This document shows, piece by piece, positions 1-7,729 of a stretch of 64,000 nt of DNA (its first letter is position 1; every line of letters begins with the position of its first letter). A program made the position numbers and the translations under genes. The stretch is from the NCBI GenBank assembly GCA_021802825.1, contig JAJZRG010000015.1:1-64000 (forward strand). The letters run 5' to 3'. Below the pieces are notes generated by a model that was given only the letters and a program-made list of their open reading frames with translations, made no database searches and was not told the DNA's origin. The stretch comes from Chloroflexota bacterium. GTDB lineage: Bacteria > Chloroflexota > Limnocylindria > Limnocylindrales > CSP1-4.

Positions 1-417
1 GTTGTCCTGGATGTCGTGCCAGGCCTGGTCGATCAGCGCGAGCTCCCGGTCGGGGGTCAGCGAGGCCGATGGCCCCGGTGCGCCTGACGAGGAGGCCGTC
101 CCCGGCCCCCCGGGCGACGGTGCGAGGCCACCGCTGCCCACCGCGAGGCCGCCCGCGAACATGATGATCGCGAGGATGGGCGCGAGGACCGCCACGAGGA
201 TCCTCGGGACGCCGCCGGACCGGATCGGCTCCAGGCGGGGCGGCGGCGGCGGCGAGCCCTCGTCTGCGGCAACTGGGCCGGCTGCTCCCGGTGCCGGCGG
301 CAGCGCGGGGGGCGCGATCGGCTCGGTGGATCCGGTCGTGGGTTCTGGGCGCCGAGCGGACGCGTCGAGGGGCGTGGCGGGCCCCTCGGTGGGCGGCTGC
401 GTGGTGGGTTCGGTCAT
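1..417 (-). CDS. S41-family C-terminal processing peptidase, N-terminal part (cut by window edge)
   Basis: The first 139 codons are visible and the frame runs open off the left edge. A long Pro/Ala/Gly-rich cytoplasmic tail (about residues 1-70) is followed by one membrane anchor (about 72-95), a Ser/Pro/Gly linker, and the opening of a periplasm-type domain (LIDQAWHDIQDN) that resembles the helical start of CtpA/S41 proteases. The PDZ and Ser/Lys catalytic domains would lie outside the window, so the family call rests on architecture and this short motif. ATG at 417 is the first start after upstream stops. It lies downstream of the glycosyltransferase on the same strand, 160 nt away. Other anchored exported proteins could look alike. 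Confidence 0.6.
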   Translation of the reverse strand, partial: MTEPTTQPPTEGPATPLDASARRPEPTTGSTEPIAPPALPPAPGAAGPVAADEGSPPPPPRLEPIRSGGVPRILVAVLAPILAIIMFAGGLAVGSGGLAPSPGGPGTASSSGAPGPSASLTPDRELALIDQAWHDIQDN

Positions 418-577
418 GGGTTGCGAGGTTCCGGCAAGGGCCGCGACAGGGTCGGCTGCGTCAAGCATGCGGCAAGCGGCCAGAGTGTGAGTCGGCGGGG
501 CCATTCTTGGTGCCGGCCGGGCACACTGCGGCAGCGCCCATGCGGCACTCCGCGGCACTCCACGGCGACGGCGGAGG

Positions 578-1372
578 TCAGGGCGCCCGCACGATGCGCC
601 GTGCCGCGCGCGTCGCCCGCACGAAGTGGCGCAGGTGGTGCAGCGGCCGGACGTGGCTCGGGGCCCCCGCGTAGATCGTCGAGATGGGCACCCAAGCCAG
701 CGGCCAGCCCCGCCGGATGCAGATCGCGATCATCTCGACCTCGAACTCGAACCCCGTCTCGCGACTGTCCACCATCGAGGCCATGAGGCGTCGCCCGAGG
801 AGCCGGTATCCGGACTGGTTGTCCGGGATGGGCTGCCCGACTGCCCACGAGAACACCGCGCCGCCCAGGGTGTTCGACAGGCGCCGGACGGGCGGCATGC
901 GGCTGAAGTCGCGGCGCCCGATGACGAGCTCGGGTCTCGGGCCGGCGGCGGTGACGGCGCCCGGGGCGGCGGCTCCCGGGACGGCGGCGGCGCTCGGGGA
1001 GGCGGCAGCAGCGACCGGGGCGCCCACGGGGTCGGCCAGGCCGGGGACCCCGAAGGCGGCGAGGAACGAGGGAATCTCGTCAGGGTCGTGCTGGCCGTCC
1101 GCGTCGAGGGTCAGGACCGCCTCGTAGCCCCCCGCGAGGGCGTGGCGGAAGCCCATCCGCAGCGCCGCGCCCTTGCCCCGGTTCGGCCGCAGTGGCAGGA
1201 CGATCGCGCCGGCCGCCTCTGCCCGCGCGGCGGTGTCATCGGTGGACCCGTCGTCCACGACGAGCACCGGCAGGTGGCGTCGGGCCCTCGTCACGACGTC
1301 GGCGATCCGCGGCCCCTCCTGGTAGCCGGGGATGACGGCGAGCACCCGTGCCGAGCCGCCGGGCGTGATCAC
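578..1372 (-). CDS. Glycosyltransferase family 2 (dolichyl-phosphate mannose synthase-like)
   Basis: A 264-residue GT-A enzyme with no membrane segment. It has the nucleotide-sugar motifs VVDDGSTDD (about 39-47) and the metal-binding LDADGQHD (about 89-95), then a late QSGYRLL motif seen in the DPM1/DPG-synthase branch. It probably moves a sugar from a nucleotide donor to a lipid carrier; the substrate cannot be read. Between the catalytic half and the acceptor half is an Ala/Pro/Gly-rich insertion (about 112-145), unusual for the family. The start is GTG (1372-1370), whose last two bases form the TGA of the upstream lipoprotein gene, so translation is likely coupled. Confidence 0.85.
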   Translation of the reverse strand: MITPGGSARVLAVIPGYQEGPRIADVVTRARRHLPVLVVDDGSTDDTAARAEAAGAIVLPLRPNRGKGAALRMGFRHALAGGYEAVLTLDADGQHDPDEIPSFLAAFGVPGLADPVGAPVAAAASPSAAAVPGAAAPGAVTAAGPRPELVIGRRDFSRMPPVRRLSNTLGGAVFSWAVGQPIPDNQSGYRLLGRRLMASMVDSRETGFEFEVEMIAICIRRGWPLAWVPISTIYAGAPSHVRPLHHLRHFVRATRAARRIVRAP

Positions 1373-2046
1373 TGCGGGGCGATCGTGAGGCTCTTGACGA
1401 TCGGCGAACCGGCCGTGAGCAGGTTCGGGAAGCCAACCCCGTCGAATGAGTCGAGGTTGACGATCAGCGTCCCGCTGGGCACGTCGAGGACGTACAGGCG
1501 CAGCGTCTCACTGCCGGCGACGACCCAGTGCAGCCGGTGCGACTGGTCGATGAGGAGCGGGACCGTGGGGAGCCCGTTCGCGAACGAGCAGGACTGCGTC
1601 CAATTCGGGGCGATGGTGATGTCGATCGAGGTGGCGGGGAGCCCGCCGATGCTCGCCATCACCGGGTGCGTCACCGAGAGACCCTTGAGCGAGCGGATCC
1701 ACGTCACCAGGGACAGCGCGCCCGCGCCCACGCCCGGCTCGGGCGAGTACGGGCAGTCGACGGCCTGCGACAGCGCCTGCCAGTTGTGGAAGAGGTGGAT
1801 CCCATTGTTCGAGTCGAGCGAGGGCACCAGCTGGAAGTACGAGGCGTCGTCAACGGGATTCGTCCAGCCGTCGGGGACGGTGAAGGTGACGGCAGGCTGG
1901 AACACGGTGCTCGTGTGCTGGCCGGCCGAGAGGGCCGGTGGCGCCGTCGGACCGGCGGTCGCCTTGTTGCCGGCACGGCCACCGCACCCGGCGAGGGGCG
2001 AGACGAGGAGCAGGGCGACGGCGGCGGTCGCGAGGCCGCGGTTCAA
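1369..2046 (-). CDS. Secreted lipoprotein of unknown function
   Basis: A 225-residue lipoprotein. A signal peptide with a hydrophobic core (about 5-19) ends in a clear lipobox LAGC (Cys21), followed by a Gly/Thr/Pro-rich spacer and a beta-rich domain beginning about FTVPDGWTNP, with several aromatic residues and two Cys. The frame is open to 2244, but the TTG at 2046 is chosen because a perfect GGAGGT lies 8 nt upstream and the signal peptide begins right there; an ATG upstream would put a hydrophilic extension before the signal peptide. The stop overlaps the glycosyltransferase start (GTGA), so the two probably act on the same envelope process. I recognise no domain. Confidence 0.75.
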   Translation of the reverse strand: MNRGLATAAVALLLVSPLAGCGGRAGNKATAGPTAPPALSAGQHTSTVFQPAVTFTVPDGWTNPVDDASYFQLVPSLDSNNGIHLFHNWQALSQAVDCPYSPEPGVGAGALSLVTWIRSLKGLSVTHPVMASIGGLPATSIDITIAPNWTQSCSFANGLPTVPLLIDQSHRLHWVVAGSETLRLYVLDVPSGTLIVNLDSFDGVGFPNLLTAGSPIVKSLTIAPQ

Positions 2047-2054
2047 GCTGTGGG

Positions 2055-2060
2055 ACCTCC
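2055..2060 (-). promoter_or_regulatory. Shine-Dalgarno GGAGGT fixing a TTG start
   Basis: Read on the minus strand, GGAGGT is followed by eight bases and TTG AAC CGC. It decides the lipoprotein start at 2046 against longer readings. Confidence 0.75.
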
Positions 2061-2180
2061 GGGAGCGTGGGCGGGCGGGATGCCGGTCCCCATTGTCGCT
2101 CCCGTGACCTCGCCCACGGGCTCGTCGCGGAATGGCCTGGCGCCCCTCCCCGGCGGCACGGCCTCCAGGCGGCTCGACGC

Positions 2181-3131
2181 TCACGCCGGCCCACGCAGCG
2201 CGAGCGCCAGGACCGCGATCTGGTCCGGCGTGACGCGACAGCACCCACCGATGAGCTCGGCGCCCAGCTCGCGCCAGCGTCGCGCGGCTTCGGCGTCCAC
2301 GCGATCACGGCCGTGGCCCACCCACCGCCGCGCGGCGGCATCCCAGCCCTCGCCGCTGTTGGGGTAGACGACGATGGGCAGCGAGGTCGCCGCGCGGATC
2401 CTGGCCACCAGCTCATCGAGGTGCTCAGGCGCGGTGCAGTTCACCCCGACCGCCACGACGCCCGGCGCGCCGTCCACGACGGCGACCCCGTCCTCGATGG
2501 GCGCGCCGCTATTGAGGTGCGCGCCGTCCCGGCACGAGAAGCTGACCCAGGCCGCGGCGCCCGGCACCTCGGGCAGGAGCGCCACCACGGCGGCCGCCTC
2601 CTCGACCTCGGGAATGGTCTCGACCGCAAAGACGTCGGCGTCGGTGGCGGCGAGCACGCGGAGCCTCGCGCGGTGGAAGTCCGCCAGCTGGGCGATGGTG
2701 CGGCCGTAGTTGCCGCGGTATTCCGACCCGTCGGCGAGCATCGCGCCGTAGGCGCCGACCGACGCCGCGATGAACCTCCGGACGGGCGCCCGACCTGCCG
2801 CCTGTTCCTCCACGGCCACCCGGGCGCGCGCCTCGGCGGCCAGCTCGACGCTCTTGCGCAGGAGCGATTCCGCGCTGGCGCGGTCGATGCCGCGCCTCGC
2901 GAAGCCCTCGAATGTTGCCTGGTAGCTGGCGGTCGTGGCGACACGGGCGCCGGCGCGATAGAAGGCCAGGTGCGCCCGGACGATCTCGTCAGGGTCGTCG
3001 GCGAGCAGGCGCGCGGACCACAGCCGATCGGAGAGGTCCGCCCCCTGCGCCTCGATCTGGGTCGAGAGGCCCCCGTCGAGCAGGATGGGCTCGCCGGCAT
3101 CGATGGCCTCGCGGAAGGCTGTCGCGTCCAT
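2181..3131 (-). CDS. mmuM: Homocysteine S-methyltransferase
   Basis: A 316-residue zinc methyltransferase that makes methionine from homocysteine with S-methylmethionine or a similar donor. The three zinc cysteines are in place: Cys232 in GVNC and Cys297/Cys298 in the C-terminal GGCCRVTP. The N-terminal LLDGGLSTQIE motif is typical of the MmuM/BHMT fold, and the length is normal. ATG at 3131 is chosen because the domain begins almost at once; the frame continues to 3209 without homology-like sequence. There is no mmuP transporter next to it. It is divergent from the ArsR gene, with a 105-nt shared region. Confidence 0.9.
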   Translation of the reverse strand: MDATAFREAIDAGEPILLDGGLSTQIEAQGADLSDRLWSARLLADDPDEIVRAHLAFYRAGARVATTASYQATFEGFARRGIDRASAESLLRKSVELAAEARARVAVEEQAAGRAPVRRFIAASVGAYGAMLADGSEYRGNYGRTIAQLADFHRARLRVLAATDADVFAVETIPEVEEAAAVVALLPEVPGAAAWVSFSCRDGAHLNSGAPIEDGVAVVDGAPGVVAVGVNCTAPEHLDELVARIRAATSLPIVVYPNSGEGWDAAARRWVGHGRDRVDAEAARRWRELGAELIGGCCRVTPDQIAVLALALRGPA

Positions 3132-3201
3132 GGGAGGATGGTGCCACCTCGCACGCCGTCCAGTACGGGCCGCCCGGTCGTCCATGCGGGTGCTCATCCA
3201 T

Positions 3202-3230
3202 TTGCGCAATCGCGCAACTAGGTGTAGCGT
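3202..3230 (+). promoter_or_regulatory. Operator palindrome and -10 box of the ArsR/OsmC/rhodanese operon
   Basis: TTGCGC-AATC-GCGCAA (3202-3217) is a perfect inverted repeat. Its left arm sits where a -35 box would be, 17 nt before TAGCGT (3225-3230), which is 6 nt from the ATG at 3237. This fits a leaderless transcript repressed by the ArsR protein it encodes. Confidence 0.5.
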
Positions 3231-3236
3231 CAGGCC

Positions 3237-3635
3237 ATGGCCGCTGACTCAGAGCTGCTCGACCGCTACCGCCTTCACGCGGAGATCTGCAAGGTCCTGA
3301 CCGACCCGAAGCGCCTGCACCTCCTCGCCGCCTTGCGCGACGGGGAGCGGACAGTGGGCGAGCTGGCGGCCTCGATCGCGTCCTCGCTCCCCAATGCCAG
3401 CCAGCACCTCGCCGTCCTGCGGTCCGCTGGCCTCGTCGGTGGCCGACGCGAGGGCGCCACCGTCCGGTATCGGCTCGCAGAGCCCGCCATCCTCGACGCC
3501 TGCGACATCGTCGGGGCGATCGTCGAGCGCCGGCTCGCCCGTCGAATCCCCGCCGGTCCGCCAAGCTCCGCCGCCCCCGGCGTCGCGGCACCGACAGCCA
3601 CCATCGCCACCGAACCCGCCGTCCCCGCGGGCTGA
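3237..3635 (+). CDS. ArsR/SmtB-family transcriptional repressor
   Basis: A 132-residue winged-helix regulator. The core runs from ICKVLTDPKRLHLLAAL (about 17-33) through the recognition helix SLPNASQHLAVLRSAGLV to the wing GATVRYRL. It lacks the CxC metal site of helix 3 found in arsenic ArsRs and has no cysteine except one near residue 90, so it may sense sulfide, persulfide or a redox signal rather than a metal. A Pro/Ala-rich tail of about 30 residues follows. It leads an operon with OsmC, a rhodanese and a CPVC membrane protein. A palindrome overlapping its own promoter suggests autoregulation. Confidence 0.85.
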   Translation: MAADSELLDRYRLHAEICKVLTDPKRLHLLAALRDGERTVGELAASIASSLPNASQHLAVLRSAGLVGGRREGATVRYRLAEPAILDACDIVGAIVERRLARRIPAGPPSSAAPGVAAPTATIATEPAVPAG

Positions 3636-3683
3636 GCCCACCCACTGCACGCTGCCGGCAGCCCCGGCGATCGGAGAATCACC

Positions 3684-4178
3684 ATGGCCATCAAGACCGC
3701 GTCCGTCACCCTCGATGGCGAGGGCCAGCGCTTCACCGCCAGCGTCGGCAGCGGCCACGCGCTCATCCTCGACGACGGCAACGGGGACACGGGCCCCCGC
3801 CCCGCCGAGCTCATCCCGCTCGCACTGGCCGGCTGCACAGCGATGGACGTGATCTCGATTCTGCGCAAGAAGCGCCAGGACGTGCGCGGCTACCGCGTCG
3901 AGACGGCCGGGGTGCAGATGGAAGCCCACCCGAATGCGTTCACCCAGATCGACGTCACCCACATCGTCACCGGCGTGGGCGTGGACCCGGCGGCCGTCGC
4001 CCGCGCGATCGAGCTCTCGGCGACGAAGTACTGCTCCGTGGGTGCGACGCTCTCGAGCGGCATCGTCGAGATCCGCCACGGGTACCGGCTGATCGACGCC
4101 GAAACCGGTGCCGAGACGTCCGCCGACGTCCTGGTCGAAGGGCCCGGCAACGCGATCGCGACCGCTGCCGAGGCCTGA
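3684..4178 (+). CDS. OsmC/Ohr-family peroxiredoxin-like protein
   Basis: A 164-residue cytoplasmic protein of the OsmC fold. The two family cysteines are present: Cys51 in LAGCTAMDV and Cys117 in KYCSVG, the pair that reduces organic hydroperoxides or persulfides. It is slightly longer than usual, with an acidic tail after residue 140. The gene follows the ArsR gene by 48 nt and precedes the rhodanese by 2 nt, so co-transcription is likely. The neighbourhood points to reactive sulfur or thiol stress rather than osmotic stress. Confidence 0.88.
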   Translation: MAIKTASVTLDGEGQRFTASVGSGHALILDDGNGDTGPRPAELIPLALAGCTAMDVISILRKKRQDVRGYRVETAGVQMEAHPNAFTQIDVTHIVTGVGVDPAAVARAIELSATKYCSVGATLSSGIVEIRHGYRLIDAETGAETSADVLVEGPGNAIATAAEA

Positions 4179-4180
4179 CG

Positions 4181-4753
4181 ATGGGCAGCCAGTCACGCAA
4201 GGGGTTCGACCGCGCCGGCACCCCCCCGGCGGCCCAGCGAACGGCGGCGAAGTCGAAGGGGCGTGCCTCTGCCGCCACGCCTGGGCGCACGCGCGCGAGG
4301 CCGCTCATCGTCGGCGCCATCGTCGTCGCCGCGATCGCCCTGGGCGTCATCGTCATGGCCACGCGGGGCGGCTCGGGAGCGGCGGGCTCCGCCAGCACCG
4401 CAGGCACGCTCGTCCAGTCCAGGAATGGCGCCTGGACGAACATCTCCGCTGACCGGCTGGCATCGGAGCTCAAGACCCACGCCTTCACGCTGCTCAACGT
4501 CAAGACACCGTACATCGGCGAGATCGAGGGCACCGACCTCTACATCCCGTATACGGAGCTCGCCGCCCGCGCCTCGGAGCTGCCGAGCGACAAGACGGCC
4601 AAGATCGTCGTCTACTGCCGGTCCGGCGCCGAGAGCGCGATCGCCTCCCAGACGCTGCTCGACCTGGGCTACACGAACATCGAGAACCTCGATGGCGGGA
4701 TGAACGCGTGGACGGCGAGCGGGCGAAGCCTCGTTCAGAAGAACCGGGCCTGA
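4181..4753 (+). CDS. Membrane-anchored rhodanese (sulfurtransferase)
   Basis: A 190-residue protein with a basic N-terminal region, one membrane helix (about 42-60) and a rhodanese domain facing out. The active-site loop is CRSGAES with catalytic Cys146, and the end motif DGGMNAW is typical of single-domain rhodaneses. The classical DVRxxxE strand reads LLNVKTPYIGEI, so the Asp/Arg pair after the second strand is lost. The start lies 2 nt after the OsmC stop. It probably passes sulfane sulfur to or from a thiol acceptor at the membrane surface. Confidence 0.85.
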   Translation: MGSQSRKGFDRAGTPPAAQRTAAKSKGRASAATPGRTRARPLIVGAIVVAAIALGVIVMATRGGSGAAGSASTAGTLVQSRNGAWTNISADRLASELKTHAFTLLNVKTPYIGEIEGTDLYIPYTELAARASELPSDKTAKIVVYCRSGAESAIASQTLLDLGYTNIENLDGGMNAWTASGRSLVQKNRA

Positions 4754-4757
4754 GCCG

Positions 4758-5303
4758 ATGACCTGCCCGGCCTGGCTTGACGCGAAGTTCCGCGTCCACG
4801 TCCTGCTCTGGACCATGCTCTCGGCGCTCGCCTACGGGCTGGTGGCGGCGATCATCCCGAACCCCGTCTTCGCGCGCCAGATCGCGCCCGAGGGGTTCGC
4901 GATCGTGGTCTGGCTCGTGTCGGCGCCGCTGATGGGCGTGATGGGGGCGTCGTACTCGTCGCCGTGGGTCGCTGCTCCGCTTGCCTCCTCGCCTTCGGGC
5001 GAGGGTGTGGGCGAGGGCGTCGGCGTCCCGATCGTCCTGCCCGGCCAGACCGCGCCAGCCGCCGTCAGGGCCGACGACGAGCGCACGACCTGGCTCGGCG
5101 GCGTCGCGTCGTTCGGGGCGTTCCTCGCCATCGGGTGTCCGGTGTGCAACAAGCTGGCGCTGCTGCTCCTGGGCACCAGCGGGGCGCTCTCGATCTGGGC
5201 GCCCATCCAGCCCGTGCTCGGCGCGGCGTCCCTTGCGCTGCTGACGGCGACCGTCGTCTGGCGCCTTCGCCTTCGCGCCAGCGGGGCGACCTGCGCGGTC
5301 TGA
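4758..5303 (+). CDS. Membrane protein with a CPVC motif, possibly thiol/sulfur related
   Basis: A 181-residue protein with about four to five membrane segments (about 13-33, 47-64, 114-126, 132-150, 153-170) and a flexible Gly/Ser/Pro-rich loop (about 74-112). The third segment carries GCPVCNK (Cys127, Cys130) at its membrane end, a redox-active-looking CxxC. Another cysteine lies near the N-terminus (MTCP). No family is recognised with certainty. Its position 4 nt after a membrane rhodanese and OsmC suggests sulfur transport or disulfide exchange across the membrane. Confidence 0.65.
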   Translation: MTCPAWLDAKFRVHVLLWTMLSALAYGLVAAIIPNPVFARQIAPEGFAIVVWLVSAPLMGVMGASYSSPWVAAPLASSPSGEGVGEGVGVPIVLPGQTAPAAVRADDERTTWLGGVASFGAFLAIGCPVCNKLALLLLGTSGALSIWAPIQPVLGAASLALLTATVVWRLRLRASGATCAV

Positions 5304-5359
5304 CCCGTGCCCCGTCTGAGCGGGAGCGGGCCGGAACGGTGGGGAGCGCCGCCGTTTCC

Positions 5360-5503
5360 TGAACACGCCCCCGGGGAGTGGTGGGCGGGACGGTCTGCCG
5401 TAACACGCCCGACAGGAGTGTTTGGGCATTCACGGTGCCTGAACACTCCCCGTGGGAGTGGGCCGGAAACGTAGCCCGCACAGCACCCTCGTGGGGCGTG
5501 AAC
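5360..5503. repeat. Array A: four stem-loops at an exact 40-bp period
   Basis: Between the CPVC membrane gene and the convergent ACC deaminase gene are four related stem-loops. Left arms start at 5364 (CACGCC), 5404 (CACGCC), 5444 (CACTCC) and 5484 (CACCCT). Right arms start 11 nt later (GGAGTG three times, then GGCGTG), and the step is exactly 40 bp each time. Outer AA/TT pairs extend some stems. The 23-nt intervals differ in sequence; the second holds a smaller stem (GGCA/TGCC). The same family recurs at 44.4 kb. No open frame or cas gene is associated. Confidence 0.75.
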
Positions 5504-5538
5504 AGGAATGCGGACGGTAGCCGCTCGACGAGCGCGAG

Positions 5539-6567
5539 TTATCCGTTGGCGAACAGCGAGGCGTACGCGTTGAGCGCTGGCTGGCCGCCGAGGTGTGCGT
5601 AGAGGACGTTCGACGAGCGGTTAATCTCGCCGCGGGCGACGAGGTCGATCAGGCCCGCCATCGACTTCCCCTCGTAGACGGGGTCGGTGATCATGCCCTC
5701 GAGCCGCGCGGTCAGCCGAATCGCCTCGAGCGTGCTCGGGCCGGGGCGGCCGTAGACGCCCTCGTGATAGCGGTCGTCGAGGATGATCTCGTCGTCGCGC
5801 AGCTCGCGCTCCACGCCGATGGCCCGGGCGGTCCGCCGCGCGATCCGCGTCACCTGGTCGCGCGTCTCGGGCACCGTGGCGGACCCGTCGATCCCGATGA
5901 CCCGCCGTGATCGACCCCCAGCCTCCGCCAACGCCGCGAATCCCGCGATCATCCCCGCCTGCGTGGAGCCCGTGACGGAGCACACGACGATCGTGTCGAA
6001 GAACACCCCGAGTGCCCGCTCCTGCGCGGCGACCTCGAACGCCCAGCCCGCGAAGCCGTGCCCGCCAAGCGGATGGTCCGAGGCGCCCGCCGGGATGGCG
6101 TAGGGCTTGCCGCCCGCGGCCTCGACCGATGCCAGCGCGTCCTTCCAGCTGTCGCGGATGCCGATGGAGAACCCCGCCGGGCTGAGCCGGACGTCCGCGC
6201 CCATGAGCCGGCTCATGAGGATGTTGCCGACGCGGTCGTACGTGACGTCGGGCCACTCGACCCAATGCTCCTGCACGAGAACGCACTTGAGCCCCGCGTG
6301 CGCCGCCACCGCCGCGACCTGCCGGGTGTGGTTCGACTGGACGCCGCCGATCGACACGAGCGTGTCGCAGCCCTGAGCCAGCGCATCGGCCAGGAGGTAC
6401 TCGAGCTTCCGCACCTTGTTGCCGCCGAAGGCCAGGCCCGAGTTGCAGTCCTCGCGCTTGGCCCAGACCGTCGCGCCGCCGAGGTGCTTGGTCAGCCGGT
6501 CCAGCCGCTGGATGGGCGACGGGCCGAACAGGAGGGGTTCGCGCGGGTAGTCGGCGAGCGTGGACAC
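5539..6567 (-). CDS. acdS: 1-aminocyclopropane-1-carboxylate (ACC) deaminase
   Basis: A 342-residue PLP enzyme cleaving ACC to 2-oxobutyrate and ammonia. Sequence closely follows proteobacterial AcdS from FGPSPI at the start to YAHLGG at the end. PLP lysine is Lys51 (FGGNK), with Ser78 in VQSNHTRQ. The residues said to separate true ACC deaminase from D-cysteine desulfhydrase are also the ACC type: Tyr298-Glu299 in VYEGKS and Leu326 in YAHLGG (Tyr294, Glu295 and Leu322 in Pseudomonas). It is a single-gene unit convergent with the sulfur operon. It may let the cell use plant-derived ACC as a nitrogen source. Confidence 0.93.
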   Translation of the reverse strand: MSTLADYPREPLLFGPSPIQRLDRLTKHLGGATVWAKREDCNSGLAFGGNKVRKLEYLLADALAQGCDTLVSIGGVQSNHTRQVAAVAAHAGLKCVLVQEHWVEWPDVTYDRVGNILMSRLMGADVRLSPAGFSIGIRDSWKDALASVEAAGGKPYAIPAGASDHPLGGHGFAGWAFEVAAQERALGVFFDTIVVCSVTGSTQAGMIAGFAALAEAGGRSRRVIGIDGSATVPETRDQVTRIARRTARAIGVERELRDDEIILDDRYHEGVYGRPGPSTLEAIRLTARLEGMITDPVYEGKSMAGLIDLVARGEINRSSNVLYAHLGGQPALNAYASLFANG

Positions 6568-6835
6568 GGCGGAGCCTCCGGCTGGCGATGATGCGTCGGG
6601 TTGAGCGCGATCGTACCGGCCGTGTCGGCCGCCCGGCCATCACGGCGCGAGGCGCGCCACCACCTGCCAGCCGCGCGGGCCGTTGACGGGTTCCTCGTGC
6701 CGTCGGGTGGCCTGGCCGCGCCACCATCGCCATCACGCCCTGGACGCTCAGGCCGACGCCGCCCCGGAACAGGTGGCCGGTGTCTCGCGTCGCGGGTACC
6801 CGTTGGGTCGTCCCCCTGCCGAAGCGTCGGCCAGA

Positions 6836-7729
6836 TCAGAAGCCGATCAGCGCCCCCAAGCGGTCGCGCAGCCGCCCGATGCGCGAGCGCCGGTAGACGC
6901 CCGGGCGGATGGCCGTCCAGTCGGCGGCGAAGCGCTGGTGGGCGTCCCACTCGGGGTCGTCGGGGAGCGGCGGCAGGGCGACCGCCCGCCCCCGCCCCAG
7001 CCCGCTCGCCAGCACGAAGTCCGCCAAGTGCGGGTTCCGCGGCAGCAGCGGACCGTGGAGGTACGTCCCGATCCGCAGGCCGCGCAGGCCACCCTCGCCG
7101 GGCATGGCGATGGCGCCCTCGAAGCCCGAGCTGCCGTCGTTGCCGCGGCCGAACACCACCCGCCCGAGGGGGCGCATGGTGGGGCCTAGCGTCGTCCGGC
7201 CGGAGTGGTTCTCGAAGCCCACGACGCGACGCCGGCCGCTCGGGTCGGCCGCCGCGATCGGCGAGTCCGCGTCCAACTCCAGCGCGATCCCGCCCACGAA
7301 ACGCTCCGCGCCAACGGGCATCTCGGTCTCCACGTCGAGCAGGCCCGGCCCTGGGATCTCGCCCACGAGCGGGCTGCGGAAGGCGTGGCCGAGGTTCTGG
7401 TAGCCGGCGCACACGGCCAGCAGCGCGGCCCCGTCGTCGATGGCGCGCCGCAGGGGATCGGCCAGCTCGATCAGCGCGTCGGCCACGGCCCGCTGGTGCT
7501 GGTCGGCCCCGCCGCCGATGAAGATCACATCCGCCCCGGCCAGCGCCGCGCCGTCGCCGGCACCGATGCCGCGCACCTCCGCCCCGATTCCCCGCCACGC
7601 CGCACGGCGAGTGAGCGACAGGATGTTCCCGCGGTCCCCGTAGAGGTTGAGCGCGTCGGGGAACAGGTGGACGATGACGACGCGGTCCGGCGCGTCTCCG
7701 CTCACGCTCGGGGCGCGATCGGCGCTCAT
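6836..7729 (-). CDS. gatD: Lipid II isoglutaminyl synthase, glutaminase subunit GatD
   Basis: A 297-residue class I glutamine amidotransferase of the GatD/CobB-CobQ type. The nucleophile is Cys107 in AVCAGYQ, and a late His in TYLHGPLLPRNP completes the catalytic pair. It supplies ammonia to MurT, which amidates the D-glutamate of lipid II. The ATG at 7729 overlaps the murT stop (ATGA). The C-terminus has a basic extension after the amidotransferase fold. Amidated lipid II is a feature of Gram-positive-type walls. Confidence 0.93.
   Translation of the reverse strand: MSADRAPSVSGDAPDRVVIVHLFPDALNLYGDRGNILSLTRRAAWRGIGAEVRGIGAGDGAALAGADVIFIGGGADQHQRAVADALIELADPLRRAIDDGAALLAVCAGYQNLGHAFRSPLVGEIPGPGLLDVETEMPVGAERFVGGIALELDADSPIAAADPSGRRRVVGFENHSGRTTLGPTMRPLGRVVFGRGNDGSSGFEGAIAMPGEGGLRGLRIGTYLHGPLLPRNPHLADFVLASGLGRGRAVALPPLPDDPEWDAHQRFAADWTAIRPGVYRRSRIGRLRDRLGALIGF

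Noticed and set aside
2..490. Plus-strand 162-residue frame at the left edge
   Set aside because: The minus strand gives a normal anchored protein with an S41-like start; the plus reading is Ser/Gly/Ala filler.
5360..5503. CRISPR array
   Set aside because: Repeat units diverge too much from one another, intervals are only 23 nt, units number four, and no cas gene is in the window.
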